Of a stretch of 64,000 bases of DNA, positions 22,798-33,812 are shown piece by piece. The stretch comes from Lonicera japonica. Its lineage: Eukaryota; Streptophyta; Magnoliopsida; Dipsacales; Caprifoliaceae. Positions within the stretch are counted from its first letter, which is position 1. Every line of letters starts with the position of its first letter. The notes beneath the pieces were generated by a model. That model ran no database searches. It was given only the letters and a program-made list of their open reading frames with translations, and had not been told where the DNA came from. The position numbers and the translations under genes were made by a program. The stretch covers positions 26,901,736-26,965,735 of the forward strand of contig CM038469.1 in assembly GCA_021464415.1 (NCBI GenBank), written 5' to 3'.

Positions 22798-24786
22798 CTA
22801 ATTTGCCTTTCCTAAACCTTGCCCGGGTAGGAAGTTCATTTTGGCCATCCATTGGTCAATTATGGGATTGAGGCCTGGGGCAACTTGAGCCTTTGCTGGC
22901 AGTACATCGGGTGCCCTGTAAGCTGGGTCATCTCGAATGAGCCCCACGGGATCGAAGCCTTCTTCATCAGTGGTCAAGGCATTAATCCCTACAGGTGGAG
23001 CATGGTTAGGAAGTGGATTGTTAGTAACATTGGGCCCGCCGGGTGCGGGGATGGTTCCGGCTTCAATGAGGTATTGAATACGATGGCGAAGGGCCAAACA
23101 ACGCTCCGTGTCATGGCCTGCAGCTTGATGATGCGCGCAATTCTCATTTATTCTCCAGGTATTTGGAATAGGGTTTGGTGGGGGGCGCATGTTGAGTGGA
23201 GTGATTAGTCCGGCCTTTCGGAGCAGCTCCAGACTTTTTACCAGTGTAGTGGGGAGGGTGCAGAAGTTTCTCCTTTTCTTGTCCTCGGTGTTCGAAAGGC
23301 CTCCTTGTGTGGGCCAACTCATCGGAGATGGCTGTTGTGGTTGTTGAAAGGGGTTCTGTTGATAGGGGTATGACCTTATTTGATTCACGGCTGTAGTGGC
23401 TGTCTTTCTCCCGGTGTATGCGGCTTTCTTGGTATCGGTTTCAGCTTTCTTGGCCAATTCTTCCTCTACTTGTGACCCCATACTCAACAGGGCCCTGAAG
23501 TGTGGGAATACATGCTTTCCCATGCAACTTAGTACGGCTGGAGTGAAGTTCTTCTGAATGATTTCCAGCTGTTCTTCTTCATCGGGTCGTTTGGACATTT
23601 GGGAGGCCATCTCCCTCCAGCGGGTGACAAAGTCGCTGAAGCTTTCTTTCTCGCCCTGTTTGGCCATTTCCAGGTGTTTACGGGTAATTTCCAAATCCTC
23701 GTTGGACCCGTATTTGGTCATAAATTCTTTGACGATATCTCCCCAAGTCTGCGTGTGATGCCTTTCTAGACTAAAAAACCATCTCAGGGCGGCCCCCGTG
23801 AGAGTCATGTGAAAGGCCTGTGCTAATTCCGGCTCTCCACAACCGAACACTTGCATGGATCTGATGTAGGACTGTAGGTGGGTTTTAGGGGGCGTGGTTC
23901 CAGTGAATTTGGTGATGGAAGGGAGTTTGAATCCCTGGGGTAATCTTGCTTCTGGGTAGAGGGAGAAGGCATTCATATCTGTGATCTCGTCTGCTCCTTT
24001 TATTAGGGACACCCCCTTCTGTAGGACCCTCATCTGCTCTTTCAGCTTCTTCATTTTCTCACTCTCTCTTGACACCTCGTCGGGCTGTTCCCGTGCTATT
24101 ACCGATTCTGCATATACTGCCCGAAGTCGGTTGATGTCTGGGTGTTCATTAGGGAGGGCTGCTGGAACCGGTGGTGGAATGGGTCTTGCGGGAACTTGTG
24201 GCCATGGTTTGTAGTGGGGGTCAAAGTCAGGTTGTACTTGGGGTTGCGGCCAGACTATGGGTGGCTCTTGCTGTTGGTAAGTGGGGCCTGAATCCGGGAC
24301 CCATTGGTTCTGATTGTTGGGGTCGGTTTGAACGGGACCAGCTACGATAGGGCCCGTTTGGGGTGGATTGGTTCCTTGAACTGGGGGGAGTACTTGTGAA
24401 GACTGTCCTTGGTTCGGATCTCGATTCGGTGGTAGTCGATCAAACCCTGGTGGTGCAGTTCGTTCGGCTGATAATTCTTCTATTCGGATTCGGGTACCCT
24501 GTTGCTCGTTCGTGAGGTTTGCCAGATCCCTGCTGACGGTCATGAGTAAACGGTGCATTTCGGCTAGGGTTGGCTGAGCTGATGATGCCTCGGCTAGGCT
24601 CTGATCTGCCTCTCGATTCTCGCGTTCATCGGCCATTTCAGGTGTGCTTGGTCTTACTAGTCTTCCGGTGTGATCACGGCCGGCCCAACCTTCCAGTCTG
24701 TTTGTTGCTTTACGATTGTAGACGAAACCACGTGGCGAAGATGAAGGAAGACTGTGATGCGACTCGATTTTTGCCAAAAGAACCAC
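22798..24786 (-). CDS. Tat-type gag polyprotein
   Basis: 662 codons. The N-terminal 250 residues are Pro/Gln-rich. Residues about 285-450 hold the retrotransposon gag domain, with FTGTTPPKTHLQSYIRSMQ and the helix LTGAALRWFFSLERHHTQTW. Residues about 535-565 contain a Cys/His cluster (CAHHQAAGHDTERC), a CX2-3HX4-HX4C-like knuckle. The C-terminus MNFLPGQGLGK resembles a G-patch. The frame stops at TAG (22798-22800), after which the same frame runs on toward protease. I used the first ATG. An ATG near residue 51 (before ADEREN) is an alternative start. Confidence 0.85.
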   Translation of the reverse strand: MVLLAKIESHHSLPSSSPRGFVYNRKATNRLEGWAGRDHTGRLVRPSTPEMADERENREADQSLAEASSAQPTLAEMHRLLMTVSRDLANLTNEQQGTRIRIEELSAERTAPPGFDRLPPNRDPNQGQSSQVLPPVQGTNPPQTGPIVAGPVQTDPNNQNQWVPDSGPTYQQQEPPIVWPQPQVQPDFDPHYKPWPQVPARPIPPPVPAALPNEHPDINRLRAVYAESVIAREQPDEVSRESEKMKKLKEQMRVLQKGVSLIKGADEITDMNAFSLYPEARLPQGFKLPSITKFTGTTPPKTHLQSYIRSMQVFGCGEPELAQAFHMTLTGAALRWFFSLERHHTQTWGDIVKEFMTKYGSNEDLEITRKHLEMAKQGEKESFSDFVTRWREMASQMSKRPDEEEQLEIIQKNFTPAVLSCMGKHVFPHFRALLSMGSQVEEELAKKAETDTKKAAYTGRKTATTAVNQIRSYPYQQNPFQQPQQPSPMSWPTQGGLSNTEDKKRRNFCTLPTTLVKSLELLRKAGLITPLNMRPPPNPIPNTWRINENCAHHQAAGHDTERCLALRHRIQYLIEAGTIPAPGGPNVTNNPLPNHAPPVGINALTTDEEGFDPVGLIRDDPAYRAPDVLPAKAQVAPGLNPIIDQWMAKMNFLPGQGLGKAN

Positions 24787-25367
24787 TAAAAATTGCCGAG
24801 AAGAGCCTCGGATTTTAAAAAGGGTGTTGAAAAGTAAGCCGTAAAGTGGTACATCCCCTACGGCTGTTTGACAAGTGTTTTAACTCGACTCGATCTTATA
24901 TGCAGCGCAGGTGTACGGATGGTTAAGGCTTCAGGCTCCCTCCTATTTGGCAAGACCTTGCGATATACCCCAGGGGCGGGTACGTGCAAGAATCTTTTGA
25001 TATACTTCCCGGGTACGTGAGTGTTCTCGTCACTCGATATACCTCGGGGGCGTACTTGGCCAAGGAGAGTGGAAGTAAATGCTTTCGGTTTATGTTGGCC
25101 CAAGCAAGCCAACTCCCTACTCACTTATAATACTTCTGAGGGTTTGGGGTAAATTCACACTCGTAGAACCAATGCATGATTTGTGATAGTGCATGCGAAA
25201 AAGGTTGGGTTTACAAATATCATTATCTTGATTACGTATTTTTGAAAAATTCCCTTTTTCAAAAAAATATTTTTTCTCAATCAATTAACATAAGTAGGGA
25301 AAGCAGAAAAAGCAAGTATTCAACAGATAAACAAAAGTCCACACATAAGAGTCTAGTTTTCTAGTGT
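24787..25367 (-). other. Retroelement leader between PBS and gag
   Basis: Non-coding leader of about 580 bp. It has three imperfect repeats near 24955-25050 around the motif CGATATACC or GATATAC next to a CGGG-rich stretch. No gene supported. Confidence 0.6.
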
Positions 25368-25385
25368 CCCCAGCAGAGTCGCCAC
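25368..25385 (-). promoter_or_regulatory. Primer binding site next to the 5' LTR
   Basis: On the minus strand GTGGCGACTCTGCTGGGG begins immediately after the 5' LTR, the standard PBS position. The TGGCGACTC start has the form of a tRNA 3' end including CCA. I do not assign the tRNA species. Confidence 0.7.
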
Positions 25386-26938
25386 TGTGAGAATCCGTAA
25401 ATGCGACCCCCGGGTCTCGTCCCCGTTCGCTGGGCGTCTGAAGCGTCGGAAGGGATTTCGTCGCTCCATTTGCTTGGAGTTGTTTGATAATTCATATCGG
25501 GTGTCCCTACGTCTATTCTAGATGCAAAGGGGTTCGTTCAGAGTCACCAGTACGTTTTACGAGAAAACGGACAAAAAGGGTTGTGTAAGGGGAAAGGCTA
25601 CAGATATGCCTTTCTTTACACGTTTGTCTGCGAAACTAGGATTCTATAGGGTTCGAGAACTATATTACGGTTTGGGAAGGTGTTAAGCACCCATTCCGCC
25701 CTTTCGGTCTCTAGTGGTCTTTATATGTTTATTCTATGTTGAAAAACTTGGATGCTTTTACTGACAGTCTACTACTTTTCAAATGAAAACCCTAATTTCT
25801 GGGGGAAGACGGGAAAGGGATGAAAACCTTTGTGTTCCGAGATCCGATGTTTTTTTTTATTATCGAAAGATGTAAATGACAAAAAAAAACCTTCTATTTT
25901 TGAAAGAGTATCCCGTATTATTTCCTCAGATAATGACGGTTTTCTCGTGTTGTGTTTACTTTTGTAAAAGTTCGGATCTATATCGGGACTGATTTAATAT
26001 GGAACTAGAACTCTTTGAGGAGAGTTATCAAACACGTCGCAGTCTATAGAGAAGACAGGATATGTTGATTCTAATTCCTAAATAAGTCGTATCAGTCCGG
26101 GTTTTGAAAACAGAAATTTATCCGGACGATAGATACTTACTCTTCTGGTTTTGCAAATGGTTCTATCAGGGTCTTTTGTTTTGAAAACGGTAGACTATTT
26201 GTAACTTGGCAATAAGTTTATTCAAATAAAATGTAGACAAAACAACAAAAATAAAAGAAGTACACAGATTTTTAATGTTTAAATGCTAGAAGAGACTTTC
26301 TTTACCTTCCCGACGAAAATAATAATAAGAAAGAAAATATGATCCGGCAGAGAGATTTCCGGCGATGATGATCCTTTCTTTCTTCAGATATTTTCGAGAA
26401 TTTGATTCCAGAGACGGGACACGTCGGGTGTCGGGAATAGATCCGATAATTCTTCAGAAATAAGACGATAGTAGAGAATGCTTGATAAAAGACTAGAAAA
26501 TCAGATTTAAAACCTAGAATCCTCCAATCCCCCTGTTGCTGCCTCAAACCCTTGGGGGTGTTTGCCTATTTATACGGCTCGGGGAAGATTGTCGCGCGAC
26601 ATTTCCCCAAGAAAGGCAAGTGTCGCGCGACATATCTGTTTGTCGCGCGACATTCCTGTATGTCGAGCGACAAACGGATGAAGTGATGGGTCCTGACACT
26701 GTGATGTGTCAGAAAGTGGTTGGTCGGGTGCAGAGAGGGATTGTCGCGCGACATACCAGTGATTGTCGCGCGACAATGTGATATGTCGTGCGACAATCCT
26801 TCATAAAAATAGGTTTGTCGCGCAACAAACCCCCCCCTGGGGTAGTTTCGGGTGCTCGGGTGGTTCCCGAACTCCAAAAATAGTAGTTCTCATAGGTCGT
26901 TAGGGTTCTTGCGGGGGTCACAGATCGGGGTGTCTACA
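25386..26938 (-). repeat. 5' LTR of the Tat-type element
   Basis: 1553 bp and nearly identical to 8538-10089. It is next to the PBS, so it is the LTR that drives gag-pol transcription on the minus strand. Confidence 0.95.
26567..26827 (-). promoter_or_regulatory. U3 promoter of the 5' LTR: eight palindromes plus TATA box
   Basis: A minus-strand TATAAATA lies at 26567-26574. Palindromes start at 26590, 26621, 26641, 26661, 26742, 26764, 26784 and 26816. Five are exact TGTCGCGCGACA. The copies at 26661, 26784 and 26816 carry one change each. The closest palindrome is 15 bp upstream of the TATA box. All spacings match those in the other LTR exactly (31, 20, 20, 81, 22, 20, 32). Confidence 0.85.
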
Positions 26939-26943
26939 ATAGA

Positions 26944-27480
26944 TCAAGAATATAAATTAAACAATAAAACTTTGGCACTCAAAAGATTGTGGGATCAGTT
27001 ACAATAACCACTGAATGCTCTTGTAATTATACATAGATAGAGAAACGAGAAGCGATTGCAATTTTGTCATTGTGGTATAGTGGTGGTGTCATTAGACAAC
27101 GAGGGTGCAAGGTGTGGTGGTGCTAGAGGATCTTGTTGTGCGGCAGTGGTGGAGGGAGAAAGGCATGGATGTTGGAGGACGTGCTGATTTGCGTAGAAAA
27201 GGGAGCTTATATTTGGTGAGTTTGGACTTGGATTTGATGAGCGATTCTCATAAAAGGGGAGTTCGGATTTGATGAACTAAGACTTGGATATGATGAGCAA
27301 TGCATGTAGAAAGGGGCTCAAATTTGATGAACTAGGGCTCTGATTTGAGAGTGAGGTTGGGCAAGAGTGATGGTGTCGAAAAGTGGTGGTGGAGGCAATT
27401 GGAGTTTGAAGCGCAACACTGGGATTTGGGGGTCGGCAATGTGGGGGGAGCGAGAATATTTTGACAAAGTAATATTTTGA
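26944..27480. other. Intergenic, nothing recognised
   Basis: G-rich plus-strand stretch (27050-27440) with GGTGGTGG-like runs and no convincing frame. Confidence 0.5.
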
Positions 27481-27499
27481 GTATCAGTCTAAAAGCAAA

Positions 27500-27804
27500 A
27501 CACTAGAGTAAGAGAAGGAAATAACAATGGGAAAAGGAAAATCGCACTAAATAAAATCCGGCAGTTCATATAATTGAAATAAATTATATCACATTTGCTT
27601 ACATGTATCCACATATTGTGACATTTATGGAACAAGCGATGGTAATTACCGACGCATGTAACAAATGTCGTAACTTTCATTCCACATATTTACCCATATG
27701 TCAAATAGTTCCCAACGCTGGGTTACAATCGTCATCATAGACAAGCTGACATTTATCAAAAACTTGAAAAATAAATGTTGTTGAAAGTGATTTTTCTTGT
27801 AGTA
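27500..27804. mobile_element. CACTA (En/Spm)-like terminal remnant
   Basis: The right end reads TTTTTCTTGTAGTA. This is the reverse complement of a CACTACAAGAAAAA-type terminus with one change. The preceding bases contain sub-terminal motifs in both orientations around CGACGCATGTAACAAATGTCG. I did not find the other end, so this is a truncated or decayed copy. Confidence 0.4.
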
Positions 27805-28500
27805 TCAAAATGCAACTTTCATGTTTGATTTTCTTCAAATTCATAATTTATTGCAATAAAAATATCCTTGAACAATGTTCTATCCTAACAACAAAGTACA
27901 AATCAACCATAGTGCACCACAGTAAGGGTACAAGAGTGGAGATTAAGCAACACTTAAATGAAGAGCATGGGTTCACCCACTGTGGTAGAGGATTAGGTGT
28001 ACTACAACCCTAGTTTCATAGGATTATGTTTGCAAAAGTTCCATACCAATATAAGGCATTTTACTTCTTTAAAGGAAGGACGAATAAGGAAATGGCCAAG
28101 TGACGATGAATTGAATACTAGTCATTGGGTCAGGAAATACATGCTAGAGAGGGTAAAATTGCTAGAGAACACTTAGTAGACAAGCCTGTGAGGAATATTA
28201 CTGCCCTGTGCTCATTTTCCCGCAAAGGTTCCAAGCATAAAATAATCTTAGAATAGTTGAGTGAATGTATTGCAAACACTTGTAATATTGCTTATATATA
28301 AACATGATCCTTTTTGCCCTGAGATCATTCAACAAGGTTGGAGTAAAACCCTTTATAGGGTTGCACCACCTTTATAATTCATGTGTCATTTCCCTCCTTA
28401 ATTTAATACTCCATCAAATTTATATGCCAATAGCTAACTTATCATACACATAAGCCATTTTTTAGCCAAAAACACATTGATTGGTTAACTAAGTCAAACG
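27805..28500. other. Intergenic, probably decayed LTR of the following gypsy remnant
   Basis: No gene. The stretch just before a PBS-like GGCGCTGTTTATGGGAA (28521-28537) is where an LTR end is expected, but I could not pair it with a second LTR. Confidence 0.35.
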
Positions 28501-28520
28501 AGATTTACACACCATCATCA

Positions 28521-30720
28521 GGCGCTGTTTATGGGAAAGATTTCTTTATTTGCATGTCTTCCTCTCGAAATGAAACTTGTTGTCCAAACCTTAATAACCA
28601 AGTAATGATAAAAATGGCTCTTGTATATTCTGAAAGAGCGAAATACCCTGAAGTCCTCAGGCTAAAGGTTTAATAATAAGCCCTGCAGGACAAGAATAAA
28701 AGGCTATTAAGCCAGCTTAGGCCTCGAGTATTGCCGATGGGTAAAAAAGAATGGGATGAAGAGGAAAGCAGTGCCTCGACAAATCATCCCAACATCCTTC
28801 TAAGCACCACAAAAGCAAAGAAAGATAACTTACCCTTCCTCACCAGAATTCTAGGGACAAACATGCCCCACCTCACCCAGCTCTATTAAATGACTGAGAG
28901 GATGTGGAGGAGAGGAATAACTAGTTGAAAAAGGACAATAGGGAGAGGTGTTAGAGCAATGTTCAGGAAAAGAATAAAAACCCCATCATTTATGTCAGAA
29001 TAGGAAAGGGTTACCCTTCTTGAAGTTGCAGACCTACTAAAGAAAAGAACTTAGAAGATCGATCTGCCATCTCAAGACTTTTAGGGTCCAACAAGGTTCA
29101 CCTGTCAAACCTGGTCCAAATCACCCTAAACAAGGGACAAGAAACAGATAGTCATACTTTCTTAGAATCTCACAAACAAGGAAACATGCGAAGTCCGTTG
29201 TTACCCCTGTTTAAGAAATGGAAGAAAGGGTTAGAAAGGAAGTCAAGAATCAAATTAAAGGAGTATATAAGGGAAATCTTAGCCATCACTATGTCGTTAG
29301 GCTAGTGGAAGACTCAAAATCATCCCTATCTTTATTAGTTTAGAGTTACCTTGTCCTTTATAGGTCAAACTTCCAGCTCTAAAGTCCTATGATAGTTTAA
29401 CTAATCTAATAGACCATTGGCAACAATGTCTAACCATGATGGGACTGCAACCTTATGCATGTTCTTCGCTACCACACTAAAAGGATCATCCCGGATATGG
29501 TACACACACCTACCTCCCAATTCCATCCATGATTTTAAAGAACTCATAATCGAGTTTGTAGCCTATTTCATGGGTGGAAGGAAGTACTCCAAAAACATTA
29601 GATCACCTCTTCAAAATCAATTAAGCAGAAACTTGAGGAAAGTCTGAAAAGTTACTACCACAAGTTCAACCAATATAGCTTAATGTTAAGCAATCTCAAT
29701 GAGGGAGTAGTACTCACAGCTTTCTTGGAAGGCGTAAAGCTCCTCGTATTGCTTGATGACCTTGGCAAGGGAGGCTCCCAGAACAAATCAATGTATGGCA
29801 TTTATACATTAGTGGTAACAACTCTAGTGGGAATTCATAACATCCATTGAATATTGGTGGACACAGTTGTAACCTCTAACCTAATGTCCTACAGCATTTT
29901 GAAAGCGATGGGCCTCACCAAGGATAATTTGTTTCCCTCAATAACAACCATGGTAGGATTTTCTGAAGAAATAATCAGGGCTCTGGGAACCATCAAGTTC
30001 TCCATCATCAAAAAAATAACTCCTCAATAGATCTCTACAGTGGCAGAATTACTAATCCTTGACAATTCATCTGCTTAAAAATGCCATCCTATAAAGAGGA
30101 AGTCTTAATGAAATCAAGTTTGTAACATCCATATACCACTTGAAATTAATGTTTCCGACCCTACATGGCATAGGAAAGGTCAAAAGAAGTTGGGTTAAAG
30201 CCAGGTCTTGTGTCTTTGGGGTAGTGAGAAAATTAAAACTAACAAATGTCATGATGGCCGATAGTAGTCCTTAACAATACGAGGAAAAGTTGAAGATAGA
30301 TACATTGCGTCCTTGAGATGAAAGAAATAAGCTCAGAAGGATTATAGGCTTGGTTTAAGATCCAAACACACCTGATCAAGTCCTACATATAACTAATCAT
30401 CTTAATCCACTAAGCAATGCAGAGCTGTTCCAATGCTTGAGGCAGAACACCGATATGTTTACTTAGAGCCACAGTGGCATGAAAGGTCTAAATTTATAGG
30501 TAATAGTGCATAGAATAAGCGGATTTTTGCCGTTAAAAGTAACCAATCTACCAAACAAGAAATTCAAAAATTATTAAAGGCAGGGTTCATCAGAGAAGTG
30601 TAATACCTCATTTGGTTGTCTAATGTGGTGATGGAAACACAAACAAAAAATGGAGAATATCTGTAGACTTCAAAGACTAGAACAAGAATGTTAAGGTTTA
30701 TAGATGTTTATTTGAGGTGA
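28521..30720 (+). pseudogene. Decayed Ty3/gypsy gag-protease-RT remnant
   Basis: After a PBS-like site the plus strand shows gag at 29417-29647 (TLKGSSRIWYTHLPPNSIHDFKEL in shifted blocks). A further gag helix follows the stop at about 29646. A protease-like piece lies near 29860-30000 (VGFSEEIIRALGTIKF). An RT start lies near 30540-30690, with a Lys-Ala-Gly-Phe-Ile-Arg-Glu-Val segment and a broken Val-Asp-Phe-Lys motif. Every domain is split by stops and frame changes. The order fits a Tat/Athila-type element far older than the one at 8538-26938. Confidence 0.7.
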
Positions 30721-32108
30721 TTAAGCCCAGAAATTGCAGTTCAAACATTTTAAACAAGGCTCAATTAGCATATAGTTGTTTCTTAAACCGAAAATTTCAT
30801 GTAAATTTAGTTTAAGCATGGAAAGAAGGTGTCGCATTGCATTTGTATGCTACCAAGCCATTTTGCAAGCCTAAAATGGTTAAGTAAGTGAGATGTGATG
30901 CAAGAAAAAAACTTACAAGCGGAAAATTATAAGAAGAAGGCTCGAAGAAGAAGTCACCACCAAATCCGAGGCCTAAACTGATGAACACTCCGCAAAACAC
31001 CCCTAAATCACAAAAGCAAGTCCCCAAGCATGAATGAATTGAATGTAAGTGTCCAATAGAAGCTAAATATGCAATCCCCAAGCATAAAGGCCCATTTCTT
31101 CAAGGATTATTCAAGCCACGACCCTAGACACTTGGATACAATATAAAAAGGCATAAATCTCATTAGTTAGGTAACAACACAATTCAGAGAGAGGCTTAGA
31201 ACACTTGAGAGCACCGTAACATTTTTGGGAACTTTTAAACTGTAATATAATGATCAAACTTGAGAGTTTTATTATCGTTTTCTCTAAGAATTCAATTTGT
31301 TTAGGATTATTACTATCTTTTGAGGCTGGAACAAGTGTTTAATCAACATTCAATTATCAATTCAATCAAGTTTCAATTTTAATTGGTGTTCTTCATCCGG
31401 GTAAACCGTAGTTTTTGATAAACGTATGATATTGCCATGCATACGCTCTTTGTCGGAATTGCTTTCGCGTTTATTTCACCAACTTTCCTGAATTATAGAC
31501 TTATCTTGCGATTAATGCTTTAACATGTTTTGTATTCAATATAGCCCGAGTTCGTGTGCTTTTGTAGTTATTCTATGAGTCAATTGCCTTCAAGTGATTG
31601 ATCATATATGCTATTATGGAAGGCTGCCATGCAAATTCTTGGATTTCCTGAAGCTATGATCGATCATGGCCTACCCATGATTAATCATGAAACAAAATTA
31701 GATCATGGCCTACCTAATTCTAACAAAGAAGGTGATTTGGATGCCATAATTCTAACCGGTGATGTGGAGCTTGACTCGACCAATAAACTAGTTCTTCGGA
31801 ATGCTTCTAGACCTGGTCTATTTCCTTCTGTTTGTATATGCATGTTCCTCGTTGATTTAATGTTTGCCAATCTAACATTTTACAAACTCTTTTAGGTGAG
31901 TTTAAAACCTTTAAGAAACTAGCCGTTGAATTAGTTAAGGCAAACCAGATCAACACGTTAGTTAGCCACGACGATAGTTGAATAAATAAGAAAAGTGAGC
32001 ACCCCCAAACAGCACACAATTTACTCGGGTATCAAAATACCAGGACTTCTTTCCCCAAGTACCACAAAAGCAAGTCCGATCAACCCAATATCATTATAAC
32101 TTTGATAG
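30721..32108. other. Unassigned stretch with a promoter-like site and an orphan frame
   Basis: ATATAAAAAGGC near 31140 followed by a 5'-UTR-like stretch resembles an LTR promoter, perhaps the far LTR of the decayed gypsy. A 95-codon plus-strand frame at 31608-31895 contains an internal repeat of a His-Gly-Leu-Pro block and matches no family I recognise. I do not call a gene. Confidence 0.35.
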
Positions 32109-33812
32109 TGCCATAGTTGTCCTTTCAAGCCAAAGCTGAGATCTTTGATCATTATAAGGTTGTCAATTGATAATTTGAAGCGGAGAGGGCCTTCAAAATT
32201 TGGGCAAATCCAAGTAAGAAAAAAAGGGTTGCCCTCCTAAAACAAGGCACCTATCTACCGAGAAAACAGAGAGGTTAGAGACAATTTAGAGGACATCCCA
32301 TACAACCAACACACTAAGGTTGAGAAAAGCTGCCTCCGTGTGAGGAGAAGACTTGCAGCTATCACAGAGGTTGCTGACCTCAGCTTGCCTGAGCCAAAAA
32401 TTCTGTTTGTCGAGATCAAAGAAGGCAACTAAGGACAAGCGTTCATCATCTCGTTCTAACCCTAAACCTATTGGGGCTCCTCACCAATACTACCTGAGGG
32501 ATGAGCCAATAGACGAATCTGAGTAACCGTCAGTTTTGGGTAGAGAAGGATACGGAATTGAAATAGAATCCAACTAGGAAATGATGCCGATTGACTTCAA
32601 GGCTGCCTTGAAGCAGCAAAATAGGAAAGCCAAGTCTTTTGAGGCTTCATCTCAAAAGAATTTGTAGAATTTCCATTGTCCTCGTTGTAGGATTTGAAGA
32701 ATTTCCAAAGGAAGATACTTAGACTTTTCATTCAAAATACATATCTCTGTAGCTAGGCTATGATATATACTAACTTTGTTATATTTAAAAGATAACTAGG
32801 CTAAATATATCATTTTAAAGTCATATAATTTACGGTCTAAACAACACGTACAAAAGAATTTAAAGGTCATCTATATAAAATGGGACACTTAATAAATATA
32901 CAAAATACGAAAGGGTAAAAATTTAGTTTTAGTAAATTTGGGTGGGGCGCATACCCTAACTTCCACCATATAACATTGTCACTGGTTACAATAGTATTAA
33001 CCTTCTCATTGATTACAAATGCATAGTTACACAAAATTGCATTTCTAATACAATGCCCCGCAGTTACATTTCTCACCCCTCTCAACCTCTGCTTCAATAA
33101 ACTACGTAAAAATCATTACAACATACAATGCAATCCATGGCAGCTTTGCTCTCCCGTTCAAATTTTTGTTGTCCACGAGTACTCCAAATAACCAAATCCT
33201 TCCAAATGAAAAAAAAAATTCATAACCAAGCATGTTTAAGTTCGTGAATTCATGATTTTCATAGTAAAAATGATAGAAATTAAAGATGGAATACCTCCTC
33301 ATAAGTTGCACATCATAAATACATCCGTCCAAGATTTTACACACTCTACGAGGTCAAATGTTCTTCATTTTTGCCGCACTAACATGTCATTCGCATTGTC
33401 ATTGCTTTAAGAAAGGTATATTCTTCATTTTATCTCCAAAAATAATGTTTTTTGCTTGCTCTGTAATTTGTTGAAATTTAGAGAAATGCATATATGTGTA
33501 ATAGTAGGGAAATGGAGGGTATAACTAGAGGGAAATCTTATTTTATGTTTTTACCCTTGTTATTTAAGCCAAATGACATGATATGTTAGATTTTGGATAG
33601 AATATTGACGGAGGAGGGTGCACATTGAATGTATGTTAGGTGCAAACTATAACAAATTGATGTTTGGGAGTGCATTTTGAAACTGAAAACAAAATTTGGG
33701 GGAAATGTGTATTTTATTCTAATTGACAATATAAAGCAAATCCAAGGTAAATGACAGCTTATTGGAAACTTGATATACGTAATGGAAAAAATTTCATATG
33801 AAGAATTGTAGT
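32109..33812. repeat. Repeated segment, copy 1
   Basis: About 1.7 kb, alignable along its length with 39405-41614 apart from a MITE and small indels. It contains a short plus-strand coding-looking piece (near 32330-32520), broken here by a shifted frame but open for 60 codons in copy 2. It also has short minus-strand frames repeated in both copies. Family unknown. Confidence 0.85.

Larger units (their letters stand above)
8538..26938 (-). mobile_element. Complete 18.4-kb Tat-type Ty3/gypsy retrotransposon with two antisense genes
   Basis: Two direct LTRs (8538-10089 and 25386-26938) flank an internal region of about 15.3 kb. The 5-bp duplication ATAGA lies at 8533-8537 and 26939-26943, so the insertion is complete. 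On the minus strand the order is 5' LTR, PBS, leader, gag, protease, RT, RNase H, second RNase H, integrase, then the antisense genes, a tandem array and the 3' LTR. A second, archaeal-type RNase H and a repeat-rich region after pol are known features of the Tat lineage. The element is clearly less AT-rich than its surroundings. By eye the LTRs differ at roughly 35-45 of about 1550 positions (about 2.5%), so the insertion is not brand new. Confidence 0.95.

Noticed and set aside
32330..32530. Gene in the repeated segment (Ser/Arg-rich frame, also at 39637-39819)
   Set aside because: Only about 60 codons, broken in copy 1, with no clear family. It may be a remnant of a transposase or captured gene, but I cannot support it.
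33102..33344. Minus-strand frame repeated at 40898-41140
   Set aside because: Conserved only because the segment is duplicated. Composition and length give no sign of coding selection.
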